Assembly (NCBI RefSeq): GCF_026914265.1
Contig: NC_069124.1
Location: forward strand, 84,716,915 to 84,780,914
Direction: 5' to 3'
Origin: Mya arenaria
Lineage: Eukaryota > Mollusca > Bivalvia > Myida > Myidae
Length of the DNA: 64,000 nt
Notes under the pieces: model-generated
What the model saw: the letters and a program-made list of their open reading frames with translations, nothing else
What the model was told of the DNA's origin: nothing
Database searches by the model: none
Position numbers and translations under genes: made by a program
Shown: piece by piece, positions 45,691 through 59,700 of the stretch
Numbering within the stretch: position 1 is the first letter of the stretch
Layout of the letters: every line of letters starts with the position of its first letter

Positions 45691-48600
45691 AACAAGTTTA
45701 AAAATTTCAAAACATGTTGTTTTATCAAAATTCAAGTTATTTAAAAGATAATTTGGAGGCAAATGTGCAGATAACACATCTTTGTTACCGGCAGATGAAT
45801 AAATGTGGTAAGGCTATCGTCCATTTATCACTATCAAACACCATGAACTATAATATATATTGCAAGTGTATTTTGGACCTTGTGACTTTGTTTTAGGAGC
45901 ATTTCAATTATACAAAAAACAATGATTGTATCCATTCCTCATTGGGTCATAACTGTGATAACATCCCATATATTTAAACATGATACTCATAAGTGTAAAT
46001 ATTTGGCACTATTTTATTGTTCATCATTTGGATCCGTCCTCCCATTGAGTGCACTTTCCCCCTGATCATCATTTGGATCCGTCCTCCCATTGAGTGCACT
46101 TTCCCCCTGGTATATTTTACACCACCATGGGCTGTTACAATGTAGAATTAATAATGCATTTCATATTTTTTATATTGTTCTAAGTATCTGGTTTATAATA
46201 ATATGAAAATTAGATGCCTGGTGACTCCTTATTATTGTGATATCATTTAAAGGGACTAATGTGAATGGGAATAACATGTAAATATCATAACAATAAAGAG
46301 ATTACAAACACCCTGGTTTGACCTCGAAACGTTGATTTCAGTTGAAATAAAAAACAACTAGCAACACTGCTATGCGATGAAAACCAAGTTTTTTTAACAT
46401 CTGTACAGATATGCTTTGGGCATATTAAATAAGTGACTGATAAGAATACAGATGGAGAAGGGAAACTGAAAGGTTTATATGCTCCCTTAAGGTAAAACGA
46501 GAGTGTCCATTTTGACTTAAGACCATCAGTGTGACTTTGACCTTCAACATTCAGACATGAGTGTTGCTGGTGACACACTGCCCACCTGGAGACATACCCC
46601 AAACTTATAACCTAGAAAAAGAAAAACAGGTTAACAATACAAACTTCCATAACTTGATCTGTTATTAGCCAGTGAGTAAAACCTTCGGAATGGAACCAAC
46701 ATTTCATGGGGTCATCATGCATCAAAGTTTCACATATTGCCTATGTTCATTTGTTCATGAGATGCATTAATAATGACAGTTTTGTGCGTGTGTTTAGGCT
46801 ATTTCAGGTTCTGTATATGTATTAATGTTTGAGATGGACCTGGCAATGTCATGCATTTAGAGATAACTTGACCTTATTGCAATTGTACATTAAGAGCTTA
46901 ATAGTCCAGATTGAATGTTTTGACAACTTTTTGAACCAGCCAAATTTTGCGAAAATGCATGGAAACCAGTAATATAGACTACTGACAAAAAATTAGATAG
47001 CAGATTTTTGTATTTAAGAAATGATGTTTTATGCATTTTTCTTAAACCGTTAGTAACGGTTTAAGCCATAAAACATTTATTTTCGAATGGAAATATGAAA
47101 ATCTGTGATCTGATCTTTTATCAGCAATCTTTTATCATTGGTTTGCAGTTATTTACGCAAAAATTTACTCATTCCAAGACAAAAAATAAAAATGTTGTAA
47201 AAACGGTATATCTGTGAGATAATGCTTGTATTTTGCAATTTTGGGAGTTTTGAAATTTCAGAGATAGTGTTAGAACACATGCCTTGGATTCAGACACACT
47301 TTCATTATAATCTGTGCACAAAAGTGCGCTTATTAAAATTGTTCAATGCAAACACACATAATGTAGAAGCCGATCCATGCCATTGTTTTCATGGTTTTAA
47401 TGAATTTTATCAAATATTTATTTATATATATATATATGTATTTATTTATACCTTTAGTTGCTGTTCTATGTTGAACAAATAAAAGTATTTCTTCTGGTAC
47501 ATTTGTACTTTCTCTTTTTGCTTTGTGATGTATCTGACAGTCTTAACGATTTATCTTTGTTAACATGAGAGGCCTTCTCAGGAGGAATAATGTTTCATTT
47601 GTGATTCATCCTTAAGAAGTTTAAGTGGATTGTAATTTCAGATGCTCACAATGAGAAGCCAGATGTAACTGACTTCCTGACAATAAATGAACAATAGTTG
47701 AGTCATATGTCTTACAGCCTGTTACACAGACCATTCAAATAGTGTTCATTTAATGTGTTTACAATCTTGTTGTTTAAAATTTAAAAAAGAATAGCAATTT
47801 CTACAGGCATAATGACTGTCTATGGTTTCTTTGGAAGATGATTCTTTGATTTTAAGTTTCTCGGAAAAAAAGATGTTTGGTCGGTAAATCATTTGCATTT
47901 TGAATAACTTGATAAGAAAAGTTAAAACAAAAGTTCAAGATATGTCATTGTAACAGTTTAATGCCAAAATAGTGCTTGCATTCAAAACAAAAAAGCATCA
48001 AGGAGTATACAAAATAATCTGAGGTTGAAAAAGCTATATAACAGATAAACTTAACATAAACACACATCCGCATGTTAACAAAAGCACAACAATCACATTA
48101 ATTCTGTCTGCTTTTCGAGGTAAAATTAAGGGGTATAACATGTGCAATATTTTAGTCAGAATTATGGGACTGGATAGTCACTGTTACAGTTACCAATTTC
48201 ATATAATTTCCATCAATGGTTCCCATGTTATGCCAAACAAGTGTTTGCTATATGGTGACAAGTTGGATGACAACTATGAATGATAATACCAAACCTTAGT
48301 GACAATACCTGGATGTTCATCTTAAAACAGACGAACCAAAACAAATATACCAACTGAAAGTACTGAGCACTTTCAAAAGATACTAAGTACTGAGCACTTT
48401 CACAAGATACTAAGTGGAGTTTTGACATAAAATAATGAACTTTTGCTGAAAATTCCAACATACATTGTCCTTGATATTAGTAAGTACAATTATACTGTTT
48501 GCAAATAAACTTAGCATTCAAAGTTTTTGGAGCGTTGAATGATCCTGGCTTTTACTCCACCCAAATACACCAAGTGAATTCTTAATCAAATGGAGCATTT

Positions 48601-50581
48601 TAAGCCTGTTAAAAAACTAATTTGGGGAAGGCTATACACCTGGAAATGGCCCATTGTACATTGGTTTCACATCGTCGGCAACCAGTACATTTTCCGTTAC
48701 ACTTCATAATGATATGAAGTAGTGTATCCTACAATGAACATCAGCCAGCCAAATAAATTTAAGCCTTAAATAATGCTCTTAAGTGCTGAAAATCTGAAAT
48801 CAGTTTTTGGTACAAATTGACTATGTCTCCTTTTCAAAAAGGCCTTTTCATTGTGCTTTTATTAACTAATTGGTGAGTATGCTTTGCAATGTTTATTTGC
48901 AAACAGTAGTTAAGCAATTTTTAGTTTTATTGATTTAAGAACATAAAAACTGTCACATATACAAGTCTTAAAGATTTAACAAAATTATAAAATTCTCATA
49001 AATACATTATAACTTTAAACAAAGCTATTTATGTAGCTATATATACTATACACAGCTTGCTTGTTAATCATGCTATGAATAGGGTAAATTTATATAAAAA
49101 ATATGAGGAAATTTCTAACACTTCACGTACTATGGCTAAATGAAATTAAAGCCCTTAACAAGCTGAATTTAAGGATAACTTTTTACATAGGTACAGCTTA
49201 TATAATTGACAGGTGATGAAAAGAAATGTGATGGGTGTGTATTAAGTACATTCCTGAGTGGAACCCTAAAAAGTAAACATATATGGCATTGAATTATAGG
49301 CCTAGATGTTGTTCAACAATAAAAGTGGGTTTAGAATTGCCAGAGCACTAGAAGTATGTGTGATGGCTTTTAACAGTTGTTATTTGGAACTCAATCTTAT
49401 CATTTTTTCCTGGATTCTAGTTTGCCCTACCTGTAGAAACCTGTATATCCTAGAGTTGCCTTTTATATCTTCTACATGCATATTATCTATAAAATGAAAT
49501 CACATTTAACATTTTCCAGCAAGTTTAAACTTAAATTAAATCTATAATGATTTCTTATTGTTTTTACTGCATGGCACGTTGAAATTACGGGAAAATCCAG
49601 AATAATCAAGTTTCAAATAAGGTCTTTTATTCATATTTCAGGAAAAAGTGGTATTCTACAATAAATCTATTGGAAAATGAATTTAGTTTCTTCACAAACA
49701 TACATGTAATACACAAATGACAATGTATATGTGTAGCACCTAAATGAAAAAAAATGAAAATATGTTTGAATTATATATTTTGACATGTACAACATGAATA
49801 TTATGCTCCATTTTCAATGCATATGATGAGTGCTTCAGAGTTATTGCCAACAGTCATGACCTAAGCTCTACACTTTTCGTAACATGCCTCAATATTGTTG
49901 ACAGTGATCACCAAACTTCTGCTAAGGATTCAAACACTAAAATGAGAATGTCTTAGAGTCTGTAAAGGCATTTTTGGAACTACTGTTCTCCAAAACTGGT
50001 GTCACTACCCTTGGTGAAATATGAACAACTAACTGGAATAACACTGGCAGAATATACCATACCAATAATTTTGATCTATATCAAACAGACACAATATGCA
50101 GAAATATGACAGACAATTGATTGCAAAATTACTCTAATACTGTAGATAGTTTTTCTCGTAAAAAAATAAGAGCTAATGTTTACAGTACTCTACAAACAAA
50201 CAACACACTTAAAATATAATAGATACTGATCAAAGAATTACACTGATTTGCTTTGCGTAGAGTTTATAAACTATAAAGTACATTATATCGACAGTAAAAT
50301 TCTTACAGCTAACAATTGATTTTTTAATACTTCCGTGAAATTATTGCTAAATCATTAACGCATAGTATTGTGATTTCCCATTAGGAATTATTTGCTGTCA
50401 TCACAGGTCAACAAACAAGGATTGCTTAGATATATTATTATATGTATGACACTTAAAATGTTACAAAACAATGATTTCCTGAAAGAATATGCCCTATGTA
50501 AAATGAACTTGTAGGTTATCAACAATTTAACAAGAAACTGCATTGCCAATTTTAATGTTGTAGTTTAACATAGTGTGCTTG
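45691..50581. other. Intergenic DNA between convergent KIF24 and the SOCS-box gene
   Basis: Poly(A) signal candidates for KIF24 are AATAAA at 46292-46297 and 47478-47483. A perfect 45-bp tandem duplication (CATCATTTGGATCCGTCCTC onward) lies at 46021-46109, and a short direct duplication of ACTAAGTACTGAGCACTTTC near 48361-48411. A TA microsatellite occupies 47423-47439. No further gene was recognised; short frames look random. Confidence 0.5.
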
Positions 50582-50587
50582 TTTATT
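50582..50587 (-). terminator. Poly(A) signal of the ankyrin/SOCS-box gene
   Basis: On the minus strand AATAAA lies about 180 bases after the stop codon at 50766-50768. Confidence 0.5.
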
Positions 50588-50765
50588 TGTAATGTGCAGC
50601 TCTCTTCAGTTATACATTTCAAAGCGGACTGCACGGACTGCACAAATTATTCCTTTTTTCCTTTTAATCTTTAACCTTTTAATGAAAAAGTGTTCTTTCT
50701 AAGTTACTTCACCGAATAAGACACCAAACATTTTACAGTTTCAAACAACTGCAAAAGAGCAAACT

Positions 50766-53700
50766 TTACAGTCGGATGTCCTTGATGTTGATTTCATCAC
50801 CATCCAGAAATTCGTCCACATCCTTGAGCATGATGTAGTCCTTGAGGGCGTCTGGCACACGGTATGGCAGACTCAGGAGGCTCTCCGGCACGGGGCTCTG
50901 GGTGTTGAGCCTAAACGACTTCCGGGCAAGGTGACTCAAGGAAATAGGGTACAATTTTTGGATCTTGCACCAGCGGGATAGGAGATAAGGACACACCCTG
51001 TTGATGTAGTCCATCTGCTGCGGGGTCCAGTCCCAGCCTGCTGCTGAAGCATATAGAATCAACTTCTGGAACGTGGTCATCTTGTTCGTTCTACAGTGCC
51101 AGTACGAGTCCAGGTAATAGATCATAGAGTTCACAATGTCACACAGACGGCTGCCATTTGCATTTTTGAGGAGTTTGATTGTAAATTCTGAAATACAGAT
51201 AAAAAAGGGATCCAGACTTTCAATGTAGACAGGCTGATGTCTGTGCAGCTTTTGTAGCATGATCTCATGTAACATGGTTGAGTTGGAGAATTCTTTGGCT
51301 AATAAAATGAGTCTGTAGATAAATTCTTCATCACAGTATTTTAATGCTGTTCTGATAATGTACATCATGGCATCCTTGCTGCTGGGCTCCGCGTCTACTT
51401 GCAGAAGGCACTCAATGATTTCCCAGCACACAGTCTGTCGTGGTTCAAGCCGGTTGTCAAATGCTGTCACTAATGCTACATCTAAAGGTGAGAAGTACTG
51501 AACATTAAGGCAATTTCTGTCAATATTTGGCGTAAGCAGGAGAGTTTTCACCATTTCTATTTTGCTTAATTTCACTGCAAGTATTAATGCTGTTTCTCCT
51601 TTATCATTCAACTGAATGTTAATATCAATCTTCTTTTCATCACAGATTTTCTGAAGCTGTTCTATGTCATCTGAAAGGATGACATTTTCAAGTTCTGCTG
51701 TGTCACTAAGCCACTCATTGTAAGCACTATCAGCCTCCTCAGATTGCAAGGAGGCTGCGTCCTCATCGGTGTTCCCTGTACTTCCAACACTGGCAGTCTC
51801 AGATTCACCAAAGCTTAACAAACGATAGCGACCAACCTGAAATACATTTAAAAAAATATCTTTATACAAAATTTTGTAAATATGCATCTTTGTTCTCTTT
51901 ACAATGATGACACAGTTGTCGAAATGAGCATTACATCCATTCTACACTGAAAATGGATATTTTCATGAGGTCACCCTTCATTTTAATCCATTTATATAAA
52001 GACACTTTTCTTGCATTCAAAGGTTTTGACATCAAGCTTATAAAACAGCCTTTTAATATTTATGTATGGCCTCAATTGTTATTGTAGTTTGGAGAAAGGC
52101 CATGAAAGGACAAAACAAAGCTTTAGTGCTGTTGCTGCTTGTAGGAGGTACAGTGTACACCTATCCTACAGGGGATTTTGGGAGGTACATTCTACACCTA
52201 TCATACAGGGGATTGTTGGAGGTACATTCTACACCTATCATACAGGGGACTGTATGAGGTACATTCTACACTGCATTCTACACCTATCATACAGGGGATT
52301 GTGGGAGGTACATTCTACACCTATTATACAGGGAATTGTGGGAGGTACATTCTACACCTATCATACAGGGGATTGTGGGAGGTACATTCTACACCTATCA
52401 TATAGGGGATTGTGGGAGGTACATTCTACACCTGTCATACAGGGGATTGTTGGAGGTACATTCTACACCTATCATACAGGGGATCGTATGAGGTACATTC
52501 TACACCGCATTCTACACCTATCATACAGGGGAATGTGGGAGGTTTATTCTACACCTATCATACAGGGGAATGTGGGAGGTACATTCTACACCTATCATAC
52601 AGGGGATTGTGGGAGGTACATTCTACACCTATCATACAGGGGATTGTGGGAGGTACATTCTACACCTATCATACAGGGGATTGTGGGAGGTACATTCTAC
52701 ACCTATCATACAGGGGATTGTGGGAGGTACATTCTACACCTATCATACAGGGGATTGTGGGAGGTACATTCTACACCTATCATACAGGGGATTGTGGGAG
52801 GTACATTCTACACCTATCATACAGGGGATTGTGGGAGGTACATTCTACACCTATCATACAGGGGATTGTGGGAGGAACATTGTACACCTATCATACAGGG
52901 GATTGTGGGAGGTACATTCTACACCTATCATACAGGGAATTGTGGGAGGTACATTGTACACCTATCATACACGGGATTGTGGGAGGAACATTGTACACCT
53001 ATCATACACGGGATTGTGGGAGGTACATTCTACACCTATCATACAGGAAATTGTGGGAGGTACATTCTACACCTATCATACAGGGGATTGTGGGAGGTAC
53101 ATTGTACACCTATCATACAGGGGATTTTGGGAGGTACATTCTACACCTATCATACAGGGGATTGTTGGAGGTACATTCTACACCTATCATACAGGGGACT
53201 GTATGAGGTACATTCTACACTGCATTCTACACCTATCATACAGGGGATTGTGGGAGGTACATTCTACACCTATTATACAGGGAATTGTGGGAGGTACATT
53301 CTACACCTATCATACAGGGGATTGTGGGAGGTACATTCTACACCTATCATATAGGGGATTGTGGGAGGTACATTCTACACCTGTCATACAGGGGATTGTT
53401 GGAGGTACATTCTACACCTATCATACAGGGGATTGTATGAGGTACATTCTACACCGCATTCTACACCTATCATACAGGGGAATGTGGGAGGTTTATTCTA
53501 CACCTATCATACAGGGGAATGTGGGAGGTACATTCTACACCTATCATACAGGGGATTGTGGGAGGTACATTCTACACCTATCATACAGGGGATTGTGGGA
53601 GGTACATTCTACACCTATCATACAGGGGATTGTGGGAGGTACATTCTACACCTATCATACAGGGGATTGTGGGAGGTACATTCTACACCTATCATACAGG

Positions 53701-56700
53701 GGATTGTGGGAGGAACATTGTACACCTATCATACAGGGGATTGTGGGAGGTACATTCTACACCTATCATACAGGGAATTGTGGGAGGTACATTGTACACC
53801 TATCATACACGGGATTGTGGGAGGAACATTGTACACCTATCATACACAGGATTGTGGGAGGTACATTCTACACCTATCATACAGGAAATTGTGGGAGGTA
53901 CATTCTACACCTATCATACAGGGGATTGTGGGAGGTACATTGTACACCTATCATACAGGGGATTGTGGGGGGTACATTCTACACCTATCATACAGGGGAT
54001 TGTGGGAGGTACATTCTACACCTATCATACAGGGGATTGTGGGGGGTACATTCTACACCTATCATACAGGGGAATGTGGGAGGTACATTCTACACCTATC
54101 ATACAGGAAATTGTGGGAGGTACATTCTACACCTATCATACAGGGGATTGTGGGAGGTACATTCTACACCTATCATACAGGGGATTGTGGGAGGTACATT
54201 CTACACCTATCATACAGGGGATTGTGGGAGGTGCATTCTACACCTATCATACAGGAAATTGTGGGAGGTACATTCTACACCTATCATACAGGGGCTTGTG
54301 GGAGGTACATTGTACACCTATCATACAGGGGCTTGTGGGAGGTACAATCTACACCTATCATACAGGGGCTTGTGGGAGGTACATTCTACACCTATCATAC
54401 AGGGGATTGTGGGAGGTACATTCTACACCTATCATACAGGGGATTGTTAGAAGGTACATTGTACACCTTTCATACAGGGGATTGTGGGAGGTACATTTTA
54501 CACCTATCATACAGGGGATTGTGGGAGGTACATTGTACACCTTTCATACAGGGGCTTGTGGGAGGTACATTCTACACCTTATATACAGGGGCTTGTGGGA
54601 GGTACATTCTACACCTTTCATACAGGGGCTTGTGGGAGGTACATTCTACACCTTTCATACAGGGGATTGTGAGAGGTACATTGTACGCCTATCCCACAGG
54701 GGATTGTGGGAGGTACATTCTACACCTTTCATACAGGGGATTGTGGGAGGTACATTCTACACCTATCATACAGGGGATTGTGGGAGGTACATTCTACACC
54801 TATCATACAGGGGATAGTGGGAGTTACATTGTTCACCTTTCATACAGGGGTTTGTGGGAGGTACATTCTACACCTATCATACAGGGGATTGTGGGAGGTA
54901 CATTGTACACCTATCATACAGGGGATTGTGGGAGGTACATTGTACACCTTTTATACAGGGGATTGTGGGAGGTACATTCTACACCTTTCATACAGGGGAT
55001 TGTGGGAGGTACATTCTACACCTATCATACAGGGGATTGTGGGAGGTACATTCTACACCTATCATACAGGGGATAGTGGGAGTTACATTGTTCACCTTTC
55101 ATACAGGGGTTTGTGGGAGGTACATTCTACACCTATCATACAGGGGATTGTGGGAGGTACATTGTACACCTATCATACAGGGGATTGTGGGAGGTACATT
55201 CTACACCTATCATACAGGGGATTGTGGGAGGTACATTCTACACCTATCATACAGGGGATTGTGGGAGGTACATTCTACACCTTTCATACAGGGGATTGTG
55301 GGAGGTACATTCTACACCTATCATACAGGGGATTGTGGGAGGTACATTGTACACCTTTTATACAGGGGATTGTGGGAGGTACATTCTACACCTTTCATAC
55401 AGGGGCTTGTGGGAGGTAAATTCTACACCTTTCATACAGGGGCTTGTGGGAGGTACATTGTACACCTTTCATACAGGGGATTGTGGGAGGTACATTCTAC
55501 ACCTTTCATACAGGGGCTTGTGGGAGGTACATTCTACACCTTTCATACAGGGGATTGTGGGAGGTACATTCTACACCTATCATTCAGGGGATTTTGGGAG
55601 GAACATTGTACACCTATCCCACAGGGGATTGTGGGAGGTACATTCCACACCTATCATACAGGGGATTGTGGGAGGTACATTCTACACCTATCATACAGGG
55701 GATTGTGGGAGGTACATTCTACACCTATCATACAGGGGATTGTAAGAAAGTACATTGTACACCTTTCATACAGGGGATTGTGGGAGGTACATTCTACACC
55801 TTTCATACAGGGGATTGTGGGAGGTACATTCTACACCTATCATACAGGGGATTGTGGGAGGTACATTCTACACCTATCATACAGGGGATAGTGGGAGGTA
55901 CATTGTTCACCTTTCATACAGGGGTTTGTGGGAGGTACATTCTACACCTATCATACAGGGGATTGTGGGAGGTACATTCTACACCTTTCATACAGGGGAT
56001 TGTGGGAGGTACATTCTACACCTTTCATACAGGGGCTTGTGGGAGGTACATTGTACACCTTTCATACAGGGGATTGTGGGAGGTACATTGTACACCTTTC
56101 ATACAGGGGATTGTGGGAGGTACATTCTACACCTATCATATAGGGGCTTGTGGGAGGTACATTGTATGCCTATCCCACAGGGGATTGTGGGAGGTACATT
56201 CTACGCCTTTCATACAGGGGATTGTGGGAGGTACATTCTACACCTATCATACAGGGGATTGTGGGAGGTACATTCTACACCTATCATACAGGGGATTGTG
56301 GGAGGTACATTCTACACCTTTCATACAGGGGTTTGTGGGAGGTACATTCTACACCTATCATACAGGGGAATGTGGGAGGTACATTCTACACCTATCATAC
56401 AGGGGATTGTGCGAGGTACATTGTACACCTTTCATACAGGGAATTGTGGGAGGTACATTCTACACCTATCATACAGGGGATTGTGGGAGGTACATTCTAC
56501 ACCTATCATACAGGGGATTGTGGGAGGTACATTCTACACCTTTCATACAGGGGTTTGTGGGAGGTACATTCTACACCTATCATACAGGGGATTGTGGGAG
56601 GTACATTCTACACCTATCATACAGGGGATTGTGGGAGGTACATTGTACACCTTTCATACAGGGGATTGTGGGGGGTACATTCTACACCTTTCATACAGGG

Positions 56701-59700
56701 GCTTGTGGGAGGTACATTCTACACCTTTCATACAGGGGCTTGTGGGAGGTACATTCTACACCTATCATTCAGGGGATTGTGGGAGGAACATTCTACACCT
56801 ATCATTCAGGGAATTGTGGGAGGTACATTCTACACCTATCATACAGGGGATTGTGGGAGGTACATTCTACACCTTTCATACAGGGAATTGTGGGAGGTAC
56901 ATTCTATTGTACACCTATCATACAGGGGATTGTTGTTGTGTCTAATTCATCACACTCTGCATGCTTTTTATCCCCCGCCTTGAAAAGGCGAGGCAGGGCT
57001 TTTTCTGCCCATTTTGGGAAAAAGACCCTAGACATTTTGGGAAATTTTGCGTCGTGAAAATGCGGAAATTGGGAAATTTTACAGTGAAAAGAAAAAGCTG
57101 TCTAGTCTCCTGTGAATAAGGAAATGATTTAATATTAGTTTATTTTCCCTTGAAAAGACCCACAATGGCTGAAATATCAAACCTTGGGGTGTAAATATCT
57201 ATTGAAATAAATCATGACATATAATAGTTCATATGTCTGAATGTAATGAAAATCAATGATTTCTCAGTTCAATTACCAAAAAAACTTACAATCACATAAT
57301 TTATTAGGATGTTGAAAATGAACCAGTACAGGTAAAAAGAATTTCTAAAAAAAAAAAAAAAAAAAAAAATTTTGGATTGGGATTTTTTTCTGAAGATTGG
57401 GAAAAATATCTTATATTTTGCTTTGGGAATGGGTCCGATAGTCGGACCCGTGGGTACTATAGAAAAAGCCCTGCGAGGGGATATAAAAATGGTAGGGGCA
57501 ATTCTGTGCGTGCATGTGTGTGTGCGTGCGTGTGTGTGTGCGTTCGTCCGTCCCACATTAATTTCTTTGCATCTCCTCTTACATTTCTCATGCGATTTCT
57601 ACCAAACTTTCACAGATTGATGATCATTAAGTGAAACAGCGCATATTGTTGGGCTTTCCCGATTCGACCATTTTTGAAAGAGTTATTGCCCTTTGCTTAT
57701 TTTACATTTAAGATTGGTTTCTTTGCAACTCCTCTTACGTTTTTCATGCAATTTCTACCAAACTTTCACAGATTGATGACTATATTGTGACGCAGCGCAT
57801 ATTCTCGGGCATTCGTGATTCGACCATTTTTGAAAGAGTTATTGCCCTATCATTATTTTACATTTAAAATTGGTTTCTTCACAACTCCTCTTACATTTAT
57901 GATTATAGTGACGCAGCGCATATTGTCAGGCTTTTGCAATTTGACCTTTTTTGAAAGAGTTATTGCCCTTTCTTAATTTTACGCATTTGGTATGTTCCTG
58001 AGAAACTACCCTTACCATTGATTGGCTTTCGTTACAAAAAATGCCCCCATGAGGCGGGGGATATAGCTGTCTGTGACCACTCTTGTTCATATAAATTTCA
58101 ATTCAGGGGCATTCTGATGTTTAAATATCTCAATCAAACATGCTTAACCTCTGTCATCAAAATTTGTGAAAGATAAATTGCACTAGTTTAAAGAAGTTAT
58201 AAGAAAGGCTTGAAAACATCTATATCCTCCGTACTAATGGAGTATCGGATGGGCATTTATATCACCTTTTAACATAAACACATCTTTGGCACACAAAATT
58301 TTATTCATTTGCATTATTATATAGGAATCATCTTTTATAAAAGTATTGCCAATTCTTTATAACACAACAGATATGTAACATGTATTTTGTAAATGTTGAC
58401 TACCCAAATGTATGGCACCAACCAAAGCAAGATGTCAAATGTGTCAAATACAAGGTAAGAGCAGAGAAACATCTACTAGCATTTACCAGAACTGATCAAT
58501 GATAGACAGCACGTAATAGTACCAGATACATAACAGCGGCAGTTTCAAAGAGGAAACTATTATCGCTTATATGCACTAATAAATGTGTCTTCTTGACTGA
58601 TATTTACATTTCTCTTCATGTACCATACATTGCATTCTTCTTAAGTGCACTAGTTACTTCATTTTTGTTAGGATGCGACAACTGATTGAAACAGGAAATA
58701 AAACATTCCACAGAAGTGCAGTGTTTGTTTTCATTATGAGCTATTTTTTAAAACATTTTGAACATGACCCAGTTGCAATAGTTCAGCTTTTTACTAAGAA
58801 CTAATTATTCTTCAGATTTTTTTCATACGTTTGATGTACCTGTGTCTGCCATTACATATCTGTTCATGATTTATATTCCGTTTCAATATCACAAAGAATG
58901 TGATATAGACCTAGCTATATACCTTAACATGTACAAAGGATTACAACAATGTAAACAAAGACTGATTTATGAACAAATTGATTTGTTGTTATACCAACAT
59001 ACAAAGAAATATCTAATATCTTAGACCAAAAACAAATGTCTTTTTTAAGGATCCTAAAATGGAAATACAAGAACTCTTTTCAAGTTTTGATTATTTCTTT
59101 CCCTAAATATTTTCTTCAGTACCATAATTTATATATACATGTAATTAAAAGAAACATGCTTACTCACACATATATTGGATATATATAAGAATTAGAAACA
59201 ACGATTGACCTTTGAAAAAATATCAATAAATTTAAGAATAGATTAAATATGAAATCCTCATAAGGTAACATACATGTACATGTATCTGTCACTTATGTAA
59301 CATCAGTCTCTTTTTTATATTAAGACTTTAAAAAAATGATGATAAAGAGGATAATTGTTTGTACCCAGAGTGTAAGATCGTAATATATTTCACCAAGTGA
59401 GCACCAAAATTTACCTTTCACAAGTGGCTTAACCATGAGTGAAATATTCACTTCTAGTGTTCATGAGGTGAAATATATTGCTATCTTACACTGAAACAAA
59501 CAATTTTTGTTTTCTTTATATCCCTAAAATTGCAATTAAAAGTAATTTAATTACACTTTTAAAATAACAACGCCAATTTGTATTCACACATAACATCATT
59601 TTGAAAATGAAGTTGTTGAAATTTTGTCCCAGCCCTGTACACATTGACTTTTGATTTTAGCGGGCCAAAATTTCAAAACAATGAAAAATATCAAATTGAT

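Noticed and set aside
52062-57057. Several plus-strand frames of 200-626 codons as a giant repetitive protein family
   Set aside because: All arise from the stop-free 37-bp unit read in three frames at once, the frames overlap one another, and the array lies in an intron of a minus-strand gene.
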